In this document: in pieces, positions 39,546-48,214 of the stretch
Position numbering within the stretch: position 1 is the stretch's first letter
Layout: each line of letters opens with the position of its first letter
DNA from: Prostheceraeus crozeri
Taxonomy: Eukaryota > Platyhelminthes > Polycladida > Euryleptidae
Assembly (NCBI GenBank): GCA_907163375.1
Contig: CAJQUW010011596.1
Location: 121,447-185,446 of the forward strand
DNA length: 64,000 nucleotides
Direction of reading: 5' to 3'
Program-made: the position numbers and the translations under genes
The notes under the pieces: model-generated
Seen by the model: the letters and a program-made list of their open reading frames with translations, nothing else
What the model was told of the DNA's origin: nothing
Database searches by the model: none

Positions 39546-42500
39546 GTCGTGGATGGTGAAATGGCTGCCAGATTCGGATTCAGCGTAAAATTCTGCATCG
39601 GTAGGGTGAGTTTCAAGGCAATTGGCGAGAAAAAATGTTTCTTCAAAATTTTAACAGAGTTAGAATTTGGGACGTTTTGGTGTGTAGCGCCCAAACGAAG
39701 CATCGGATGAGAAAACGGAGGCCAGATTCGGAATCTACGTGAAATTTTGGGTTAGGAAGGATGTTTCCAGCGAAATCGGAGAGAAAAAATTTTCGGCTGA
39801 CGTCCCCCCCCCCTCTGGACAGCTTGCTTCGATTTTGGCTTCCAGTGGACGGATTTTGTCGTGCGATAGCTCGTTTGAAAGCTAAGAGTGAGACAAATTC
39901 AGTGAAAGAATCGGCTTGTTCCTATCTGTCTTCGTTTAGATGTGAGACGCCATTTAAGATTTTGGGACATTGGTGAAAAACGACAGAGTTAGAATTTGGG
40001 ACGTTTTGGGCTCTAGCTTCAAAACGAAGCATCGGATTGGAAAACGGATTTCAGATTTGGAATCAGCGTGAAATTCTTTATCTGTATAGTGAGTTTCAAG
40101 GCAATCGGCGAGAAAAAATTTTCAACATTTTTCGAAAAAACGACAGAGTTAGAATTTGGGACGTTTTGGTGTGTAGCGCCCAAACGAAGCATCGGATGAG
40201 AAAACGGAGGCCAGATTCGGAATCTACGTGAAATTTTGGGTTAGGAAGGATGTTTCCAGCGAAATCGGAGAGAAAAAATTTTCGGCTGACGTCCCCCCCC
40301 CTCTGGACAGCTTGCTTCGATTTTGGCTTCTAGTGGACGGATTTTGTCGTGCGATAGCTCGTTTGAAAGCTAAGAGTGAGACAAATTCAATGAAAGAATC
40401 GGCTTGTTCCTATCTGTCTTCGTTTAGATGTGAGACGCCATTTAAGATTTTGGGACATTGGTGAAAAACGACAGAGTTAGAATTTGGGACGTTTTGGGCT
40501 CTAGCTTCAAAACGAAGCATCGGATTGGAAAACGGATTTCAGATTTGGAATCAGCGTGAAATTCTTTATCTGTATAGTGAGTTTCAAGGCAATCGGCGAG
40601 AAAAAATTTTCAACATTTTTCGAAAAAACGACAGAGTTAGAATTTGGGTACGTTTTGGTGTGTAGCGCCCAAACGAAGCATCGGATGAGAAAACGGAGGC
40701 CAGATTCGGAATCTACATGAAATTTTGGATTAGGAAGGATGTTTCCAGCGAAATCGGAGAGAAAAAATTTTCGGCTGACGTCCCCCCCCCCTCTGGACAG
40801 CTCGCTTCGATTTTGGCTTCTAGTGGACGGATTTTGTCGTGCGATAGCTCGTTTGAAAGCTAAGAGTGAGACAAATTCAGTGAAAGAATCGGCTTGTTCC
40901 TATCTGTCTTCGTTCAAAAGTTAGAGCGGTTACAAGATTTTAGGTCGGAGCTCGCTTACCTGAAAAAATCCTAAGTGTCAGAGTGACTTTGAATGGGTAA
41001 AATTTTGAAAATTTTCCAAAGTGTGGAATTTCGACCTGGGACCGTCACCAAAACATTTTTCATCAAATTCTGAAATTTCGCTGACGTCCCCCCCCTCTGG
41101 ACAGCTTGCTTCGATTTTGGCTTCCAGTGGACGGATTTTTTCGTGCGATAGCTCGTTTGAAAGCTAAGAGTGAGACAAATTCAGTGAAAGAATCGGCTTG
41201 TTCCTATCTGTCTTCGTTTAGATGTGAGACGCCATTTAAGATTTTGGGACATTGGTGAAAAACGACAGAGTTAGAATTTGGGACGTTTTGGGCTCTAGCT
41301 TCAAAACGAAGCATCGGATTGGAAAACGGATTTCAGATTTGGAATCAGCGTGAAATTCTTTATATGTATGGTGAGTTTCAAGTCAATCGGAGAGAAAAAA
41401 TTTTCAACATTTTTCGAAAAACCGACCGAGTTAGAATTTGGGATGTTTTGGTGTGTAGCGCCCAAACGAAGCATCGGATGAGAAAACGGAGGCCAGATTC
41501 GGAATCTACGTGAAATTTTGGGTTAGGAAGGATGTTTCCAGCGAAATCGGAGAGAAAAAATTTTCGGCTGACGTCCCCCCCCCTCTGGACAGCTCGCTTC
41601 GATTTTGGCTTCCAGTGGACGGATTTTGTCGTGCGATAGCTCGTTTGAAAGCTAAGAGTGAGACAAATTCAGTGAAAGAATCGGCTTGTTCCTATCTGTC
41701 TTCGTTCAAAAGTTAGAGCGGTTACAAGATTTTAGGTCGGAGCTCGCTTACCTGAAAAAATCCTAAGTGTCAGAGTGACTTTGAATGGGTAAAATTTTGA
41801 AAATTTTCCAAAGTGTGGAATTTCGACCTGGGACCGTCACCAAAACATTTTTCATCAAATTCTGAAATTTCGCTGACGTCCCCCCCCCTCTGGACAGCTT
41901 GCTTCGATTTTGGCTTCCAGTGGACGGATTTTTTCGTGCGATAGCTCGTTTGAAAGCTAAGAGTGAGACAAATTCAATGAAAGAATCGGCTTGTTCCTAT
42001 CTGTCTTCGTTTAGATGTGAGACGCCATTTAAGATTTTGGGACATTGGTGAAAAACGACAGAGTTAGAATTTGGGACGTTTTGGGCTCTAGCTTCAAAAC
42101 GAAGCATCGGATTGGAAAACGGATTTCAGATTTGGAATCAGCGTGAAATTCTTTATATGTATGGTGAGTTTCAAGTCAATCGGAGAGAAAAAATTTTCAA
42201 CATTTTTCGAAAAACCGACCGAGTTAGAATTTGGGATGTTTTGGTGTGTAGCGCCCAAACGAAGCATCGGATGAGAAAACGGAGGCCAGATTCGGAATCT
42301 ACGTGAAATTTTGGGTTAGGAAGGATGTTTCCAGCGAAATCGGAGAGAAAAAATTTTCGGCTGACGCCCCCCCCCCCTCTGGACAGCTCGCTTCGATTTT
42401 GGCTTCCAGTGGACGGATTTTGTCGTGCGATAGCTCGTTTGAAAGCTAAGAGTGAGACAAATTCAGTGAAAGAATCGGCTTGTTCCTATCTGTCTTCGTT

Positions 42501-44640
42501 CAAAAGTTAGAGCGGTTACAAGATTTTAGGTCGGAGCTCGCTTACCTGAAAAAATCCTAAGTGTCAGAGTGACTTTGAATGGGTAAAATTTTGAAAATTT
42601 TCCAAAGTGTGGAATTTCGACCTGGGACCGTCACCAAAACATTTTTCATCAAATTCTGAAATTTCGCTGACGTCCCCCCCCCTCTGGACAGCTTGCTTCG
42701 ATTTTGGCTTCCAGTGGACGGATTTTTTCGTGCGATAGCTCGTTTGAAAGCTAAGAGTGAGACAAATTCAATGAAAGAATCGGCTTGTTCCTATCTGTCT
42801 TCGTTTAGATGTGAGACGCCATTTAAGATTTTGGGACATTGGTGAAAAACGACAGAGTTAGAATTTGGGACGTTTTGGGCTCTAGCTTCAAAACGAAGCA
42901 TCGGATTGGAAAACGGATTTCAGATTTGGAATCAGCGTGAAATTCTTTATATGTATGGTGAGTTTCAAGTCAATCGGAGAGAAAAAATTTTCAACATTTT
43001 TCGAAAAACCGACCGAGTTAGAATTTGGGATGTTTTGGTGTGTAGCGCCCAAACGAAGCATCGGATGAGAAAACGGAGGCCAGATTCGGAATCTACGTGA
43101 AATTTTGGGTTAGGAAGGATGTTTCCAGCGAAATCGGAGAGAAAAAATTTTCGGCTGACGTCCCCCCCCCTCTGGACAGCTCGCTTCGATTTTGGCTTCC
43201 AGTGGACGGATTTTGTCGTGCGATAGCTCGTTTGAAAGCTAAGAGTGAGACAAATTCAGTGAAAGAATCGGCTTGTTCCTATCTGTCTTCGTTCAAAAGT
43301 TAGAGCGGTTACAAGATTTTAGGTCGGAGCTCGCTTACCTGAAAAAATCCTAAGTGTCAGAGTGACTTTGAATGGGTAAAATTTTGAAAATTTTCCAAAG
43401 TGTGGAATTTCGACCTGGGACCGTCACCAAAACATTTTTCATCAAATTCTGAAATTTCGCTGACGTCCCCCCCCCTCTGGACAGCTTGCTTCGATTTTGG
43501 CTTCCAGTGGACGGATTTTTTCGTGCGATAGCTCGTTTGAAAGCTAAGAGTGAGACAAATTCAATGAAAGAATCGGCTTGTTCCTATCTGTCTTCGTTTA
43601 GATGTGAGACGCCATTTAAGATTTTGGGACATTGGTGAAAAACGACAGAGTTAGAATTTGGGACGTTTTGGGCTCTAGCTTCAAAACGAAGCATCGGATT
43701 GGAAAACGGATTTCAGATTTGGAATCAGCGTGAAATTCTTTATATGTATGGTGAGTTTCAAGTCAATCGGAGAGAAAAAATTTTCAACATTTTTCGAAAA
43801 AACGACCGAGTTAGAATTTGGGATGTTTTGGTGTGTAGCGCCCAAACGAAGCATCGGATGAGAAAACGGAGGCCAGATTCGGAATCTACGTGAAATTTTG
43901 GGTTAGGAAGGATGTTTCCAGCGAAATCGGAGAGAAAAAATTTTCGGCTGACGTCCCCCCCCCTCTGGACAGCTCGCTTCGATTTTGGCTTCCAGTGGAC
44001 GGATTTTGTCGTGCGATAGCTCGTTTGAAAGCTAAGAGTGAGACAAATTCAGTGAAAGAATCGGCTTGTTCCTATCTGTCTTCGTTCAAAAGTTAGAGCG
44101 GTTACAAGATTTTAGGTCGGAGCTCGCTTACCTGAAAAAATCCTAAGTGTCAGAGTGACTTTGTATGGGTAAAATTTTGAAAATTTTCCAAAGTGTGGAA
44201 TTTCGACCTGGGACCGTCACCAAAACATTTTTCATCAAATTCTGAAATTTCGCTGACGTCCCCCCCCCTCTGGACAGCTTGCTTCGATTTTGGCTTCCAG
44301 TGGACGGATTTTGTCGTGCGATAGCTCGTTTGAAAGCTAAGAGTGAGACAAATTCAATGAAAGAATCGGCTTGTTCCTATCTGTCTTCGTTTAGATGTGA
44401 GACGCCATTTAAGATTTTGGGACATTGGTGAAAAACGACAGAGTTAGAATTTGGGACGTTTTGGGCTCTAGCTTCAAAACGAAGCATCGGATTGGAAAAC
44501 GGAGGCCAGATTTGGAATCAGCGTGAAATTCTTTATATGTATGGTGAGTTTCAAGTCAATCGGAGAGTTTCAAGTCAATCGGCGAGAAAAATGTTCAACA
44601 TTTTTTCGGAAAAACGACAGTTAGAATTTTTGCGATGGCT
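39546..44640 (+). repeat. promoter-side satellite array, left arm (488-bp and 793-bp units)
   Basis: Equivalent points recur at 40037, about 40525, 41319, 42112, 42906, 43699 and 44492, giving one 488-bp step then five of 793-794 bp. The 488-bp unit is itself a diverged dimer: both halves contain 'gagttagaatttgggacgt', 'aacgaagcatcggat' and 'gagaaaaaattttc'. The 793-bp unit adds about 305 bp that repeats the 'gacgtcccccccctctgg' block. C-run length differs between copies. Pairs of 64- and 68-codon frames recur in every unit but follow from the repetition. The last unit degenerates directly into the gene A promoter. Confidence 0.9.
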
Positions 44641-44794
44641 GCCTACTGTAGAGCCAAAACGAAGCATCGGATGGGAAAACGGAGGCCAGATTCGGATTCA
44701 GCGTCAAATTCTACATGGAAATGGTGTATTTCCAGCTCAATCGGAGCACTAGAACCGGAGATAGACGGGTTTTTTAGTGTTTGGATGATGGGTG

Positions 44795-44853
44795 TTACGT
44801 CATCAGCTGATCGCCACACACTATATAAGCTGGGAACCGAGAGAGACTTGTCA
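44795..44853 (+). promoter_or_regulatory. gene A core promoter, left arm
   Basis: A CRE/ATF-like TTACGTCA (44795) and an E-box-like CAGCTG (44804) precede TATATAAG at 44822-44829 and an initiator TCATTA at 44851-44856, about 30 bp downstream. A likely start site is near 44853. The short leader exon ends at a donor, caacg|gtaag, at 44875/44876. The same TATA-to-TCATT spacing occurs before gene C. Confidence 0.75.
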
Positions 44854-44875
44854 TTAATACGAGAGATAGTCAACG

Positions 44876-45536
44876 GTAAGTCGTCTCTCTGAGCTCCGAT
44901 GATAGCTTCGGACATTCCAAATCCCGAGTTTCTGTAAGAAACCGACTTAGAAAATTTCATTGCTGATATCAGCTAAGGCGTCAGACTTAGAGGTTAGCCA
45001 GGAGATGGCCTTCGTCTCCAGGCCATAAAAGACTCCAAAACTTTAAAGGCTTGTAACTTTGCTTCTACAAGTCCGTTTGACTTGATTCAAAAAAGGTTCG
45101 GTCGCTATTGACCTGCCCTAAGTGATAGACTACTTATAAAATTTCATAAGTAGTGCTAAAAAATTGAAAAATTTAAATTCGCTATTTTTTGGCAATTTTC
45201 GGGATTTTCAAACCTTCTGAATTCAACTAAGACATTTATAAAGTTGTGGGAGGCAAGCTTCGGCTTGGAATTTGCAACCTTTGTAAACAATCCACTGATT
45301 TTCATGTCAAAATCGGGGTCCGGATACCAACACAGTGATATGACGCACGCTCTGTCCGCGGGAGGTTGGATTTGTGGGCCGAGGCCTTGGAGTTGGGATA
45401 AGATCCCCTCTGAGTAATGCCTGTAACGGATTCAAAGGTTCGACACTTTCCACCAATCTCACAATTTAGCTGTATGATTATAAGAATGACTGCCAATGTC
45501 GCCTGTTAGTAATTCTATTTCATCCTTCCTTTACAG
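44876..45536 (+). other. gene A leader intron, left arm
   Basis: It is bounded by GTAAGT at 44876 and a pyrimidine-rich acceptor (catccttcctttacag) ending at 45536, 661 bp in total. It includes a hairpin at 45129-45154 (9-bp stem actacttat/ataagtagt). An ATG at 45496 that opens the reading frame lies inside this intron, so it is unlikely to be the true start. Confidence 0.65.
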
Positions 45537-45552
45537 ATACATAAGTTACAAA

Positions 45553-46647
45553 ATGGGAGGCAACTCAAAATTTTTATTTAAAAAGTGCTCTTGCGGAGAA
45601 ATAAAGAGGGGTGGCGAATTCAAACGTCACATTAATAAGTACAAGAATACGCCTCACTTCCACGAGGAAAGAGCCGTTATTTCCGGCTGTACACATTGCC
45701 TGAAATTTTTGAAAGGCAAAGAGCATGAGGAATTTTACATCGCCCACGCCGACTGTCCGCTCAAAAAGGCAAACAATTACATAACATCAGACATCGGCAA
45801 AGTGATCGCACCCTTCTTCAACGAAGAAACAGTCGATCTTGACGCAGCACTACAAGAGGCTATTGCAACAATTTTGGAGCCTGCTGCTTCGGCCACTACC
45901 TCATCAACAGCAGAAGAGAAGGCCCCACTAAGCGATTTGGACAGCTCAGATGACTCCGATTCTGAGGAGGTCGTCATTACTAAAGACACGGAAGAGATAG
46001 GAAAACCAACAAATCAGTCTTCCCCGAAAAAGAAAGTAATCGCACCTTCCCCAGTAAAGAAGGGGATTAAGCAGCAGACGAACAGCTGGAATAAGGATAC
46101 CCAGATCGCAAAAGTGAGCCAGGAATATGCACTCACAAAATTAAAAGATGAGCTCACTCGTTACAAAAATGAATGTTCGGCCCTTAGGGATGACAATTTC
46201 CACCTGAAGGGTCAGGTAGCCGAGATTCGGGCCCTCAAGACACAAGTGATCAATTTAGAATCTTTCCGCGAAAGGGCGCTTGCCAGCGAAAAACGCGTTA
46301 CTGAGCAGGCGACTTACATAAAATCATTAAAAGCTCAAGAAGAGGTATCAAATTTAAAAATTGAGCAATTAAAGACTAGCCTGACTGAGAGTCAGAAGAA
46401 AGAAGAGAGACGAACAACGCTCCACATTCCCATCATCAAGAGCAGAATCGTCGACAGCATCATCCTTGAGAGTGAGGACTTGGATTCCACATTTGAGTGC
46501 TACGAGGGAGCAATGGCGGAGATGCGCTGTCTCCATGTCTCTATAAAGCATGATGGCGAAATAAAGGAGCTGCGCCACCGGAAGCGGAAACTGCCGGCCA
46601 AATACTTACCTCAACCATCACCATCGAAGGGGTCGCGAACCGGCTAA
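45553..46647 (+). CDS. gene A: Cys/His-rich coiled-coil protein, left arm
   Basis: This 364-residue protein belongs to no family I recognise. The start at 45553 is the first ATG after the leader-intron acceptor at 45536. Residues 12-68 carry a Cys/His cluster (C12, C14, H26, H35, H37, C46, H48, C49, H58, H65, C68) that could bind zinc. Residues 126-141 are Asp/Ser/Glu-rich. Residues 156-173 are Lys/Pro-rich with an NLS-like SPKKKV. Residues about 183-290 form a long coiled coil, and the C-terminus is basic. A nuclear, oligomeric nucleic-acid-binding role is an inference from this layout. The stop at 46647 lies 7 bp from the convergent B1 stop. A 61-bp intron (46660-46720) follows in the 3' UTR. 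It points toward the palindrome centre, and the right-arm copy encodes the same protein. Confidence 0.75.
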   Translation: MGGNSKFLFKKCSCGEIKRGGEFKRHINKYKNTPHFHEERAVISGCTHCLKFLKGKEHEEFYIAHADCPLKKANNYITSDIGKVIAPFFNEETVDLDAALQEAIATILEPAASATTSSTAEEKAPLSDLDSSDDSDSEEVVITKDTEEIGKPTNQSSPKKKVIAPSPVKKGIKQQTNSWNKDTQIAKVSQEYALTKLKDELTRYKNECSALRDDNFHLKGQVAEIRALKTQVINLESFRERALASEKRVTEQATYIKSLKAQEEVSNLKIEQLKTSLTESQKKEERRTTLHIPIIKSRIVDSIILESEDLDSTFECYEGAMAEMRCLHVSIKHDGEIKELRHRKRKLPAKYLPQPSPSKGSRTG

Positions 46648-46654
46648 ATTTCTC

Positions 46655-47286
46655 TTATGGTAAGTTAATATCATCTCTATCACTTGAATATATTTCATCT
46701 ATTTTTCCTTCTATTTTCAGATACGACGAGAACGAACCATCGGCTCTCTTAAGGGCCACCATGGGGCAAGACATGATAGAACCTCCACGCGGTTTGCCCT
46801 GGGCAGTCTTCGGACTGGCGAATACTATCATTAAGTTGAATCTGCTATCAGTCAACTTGAACGTTGCAAATGAAGTTCGGTGTAATACTTCCTTTCGACG
46901 GGCGTTCCTGTATAGGACGGCGGTGAAACCCGTAGCTATGTATACCGCAAGGGACATTCGGCAATGGTCAATCTTGTTAAACCTCTCTGCGTCATGTTTG
47001 CAAGTGATTGCCTCTGTCTCAACGTAGTATGCATTCGCGCCAGGGCGACATTTAGCCAACTGTCGAAGGTTGCCTAAAACTTTCCATTGCATACGTTATG
47101 AGAGCCATGAGTTCTACCTGTCTCTATCAATGAGACGAATTGATGAATGGAATGAAAGGGAGGATACTCACGCGCCACACGCAACATAACACACTTCTCT
47201 CTTCCGTAGTCTAACAAGCTCTTTACACATGGATCACAGTCGATTGCTATCCCTGAAGCATTCTGATTCGCTGTTGAGCAATTCAT
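46655..47286 (-). CDS. gene B1: spliced Cys-rich protein, left arm
   Basis: Proposed exons are 47286-47172 and 47073-46655, joined over a 98-bp intron (GTGAGT to ttttag) in phase 1. The joined frame stays open for 177 codons. The start ATG (47286) is uncertain; an acceptor-like 'ttcag' at 47253 could make this an internal exon. The N-terminal part has CDPC and several lone Cys residues, and the middle is hydrophobic and strand-like (RMSLAVYIATGFTAVLY). The minus-strand frame is favoured because differences between B1 and B2 change it only conservatively (Val to Ala) while creating a stop in the overlapping plus-strand frame. The last 30 or so residues overlap gene A's 3' intron and are absent from B2. 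The function is unknown. Confidence 0.5.
46727..47262. repeat. direct repeat copy 1 (gene B block), left arm
   Basis: About 530 bp starting 'gagaacgaaccatcggctct' recur at 47612-48145 with very few substitutions, giving genes B1 and B2. Gene C lies between the copies. Confidence 0.85.
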
Positions 47287-47298
47287 TGTTGAAAACCC

Positions 47299-47332
47299 TA
47301 TATAAGCCAGAAGATTGTAGCGCTTCTCATTC
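47299..47332 (+). promoter_or_regulatory. gene C core promoter, left arm
   Basis: TATATAAG at 47299-47306 is followed by an initiator TCATTC at 47327-47332, almost the same spacing as in the gene A promoter. The expected start near 47329 leaves an 18-nt leader before the ATG at 47347. Confidence 0.7.
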
Positions 47333-47346
47333 AATTTGAAGTCACG

Positions 47347-47598
47347 ATGGAAGCCACATCTGCCGACAACATTCCCGTCTTCATCGATGAAGACAACGCC
47401 ATTCCCGAGTTCGTCATCCTCGACGAGTGGGATGAGGATGAGAAGAAGGGGAAGATCAAGAGGATCATTTGGACGGATGAGGTGTGGACTCCGAATACCA
47501 CTCGCATCCGAAAGGTGCCAGATGCACCAGCACGGCTTAGGCGGTATAGGGTTTATGACAACCTAACCGTCATACCCCTTGACTATTCAAGCCAATAG
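47347..47598 (+). CDS. gene C: small acidic protein, left arm
   Basis: This 83-residue protein starts in a good context (gtcacgATGG) 18 nt after the predicted start site. The first half is acidic (IDEDNAIPEF, DEWDEDEKKG) and the second half basic (RIRKVPDAPARLRRYRVY). No Cys, signal peptide or membrane segment is present. The family is unknown. The stop codon at 47596-47598 directly abuts the stop codon of the convergent B2 frame at 47599, an unusually tight arrangement for an animal genome. The right-arm copy is identical. Confidence 0.6.
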   Translation: MEATSADNIPVFIDEDNAIPEFVILDEWDEDEKKGKIKRIIWTDEVWTPNTTRIRKVPDAPARLRRYRVYDNLTVIPLDYSSQ

Positions 47599-48136
47599 TC
47601 AACCTAATCCCGAGAATGAACCATCGGCTCTCTTAAGGGCCACCATGGGGCAAGACATGATAGAACCTCCACGCGGTTTGCCCTGGGCAGTCTTCGGACT
47701 GGCGAATACTATCATTAAGTTGAATCTGCTATCAGTCAACTTGAACGTTGCAAATGAAGTTCGGTGTAATACTTCCTTTCGACGGGCGTTCCTGTAAAGG
47801 GCGGCGGTGAAACCCGTAGCTATGTATACCGCAAGGGACATTCGGCAATGGTCAATCTTGTTAAACCTCTCTGCGTCATGTTTGCAAGTGATTGCCTCTG
47901 TCTCAACGTAGTATGCATTCGCGCCAGGGCGACATTTAGCCAACTGTCGAAGGTTGCCTAAAACTTTCCATTGCATACGTTATGAGAGCCATGAGTTCTA
48001 CCTGTCTCTATCAATGAGACGAATTGATGAATGGAATGAAAGGGAGGACACTCACGCGCCACACGCAACATAACACACTTCTCTCTTCCGTAGTCTAACA
48101 AGCTCTTTACACATGGATCGCAGTCGATTGCTATCC
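47599..48136 (-). CDS. gene B2: second copy of gene B, left arm
   Basis: It has the same exon-intron layout as B1: exon about 48136-48056, 98-bp intron 48055-47958, exon 47957-47599. The upstream sequence is different because the homology stops at 'acagggatagc', where the minisatellite flank begins, so the first B1 codons and the TATA region are missing. An acceptor-like 'gatacag' precedes the homologous part, which supports an internal-exon reading. The protein ends '...RADGSFSGLG', shorter than B1. It may be a truncated duplicate or an alternative terminal exon. Confidence 0.4.
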
Positions 48137-48145
48137 CTGTATCAG
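47612..48145. repeat. direct repeat copy 2 (gene B block), left arm
   Basis: This is the second copy of the block described at 46727-47262. The change of 'tataggacgg' to 'taaagggcgg' is one of its few differences. Confidence 0.85.
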
Positions 48146-48214
48146 AAGTGTAAGCTATCTTAATTTATTTGACACTATTTCATCTATTATCATCATCGTC
48201 CATATGAAATGTTT

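Noticed and set aside
40037-44096. Recurrent 64- and 68-codon frames in every satellite unit
   Set aside because: They follow from tandem repetition, cross a C run of variable length, and have no promoter or domain.
45496-45552. Upstream ATG adding 19 residues to gene A
   Set aside because: It lies inside the predicted leader intron, before the acceptor at 45536.
46761-47027. 88-codon plus-strand frame with a GCCACCATGG context
   Set aside because: Its duplicate at 47645 gains an early stop, while the opposite strand stays open with a conservative change, so the minus strand is the better coding call.
47074-47334. 86-codon frame opening upstream of B1
   Set aside because: Its first codon is TTG, it overlaps the gene C promoter in antisense, and it reads through the proposed intron.
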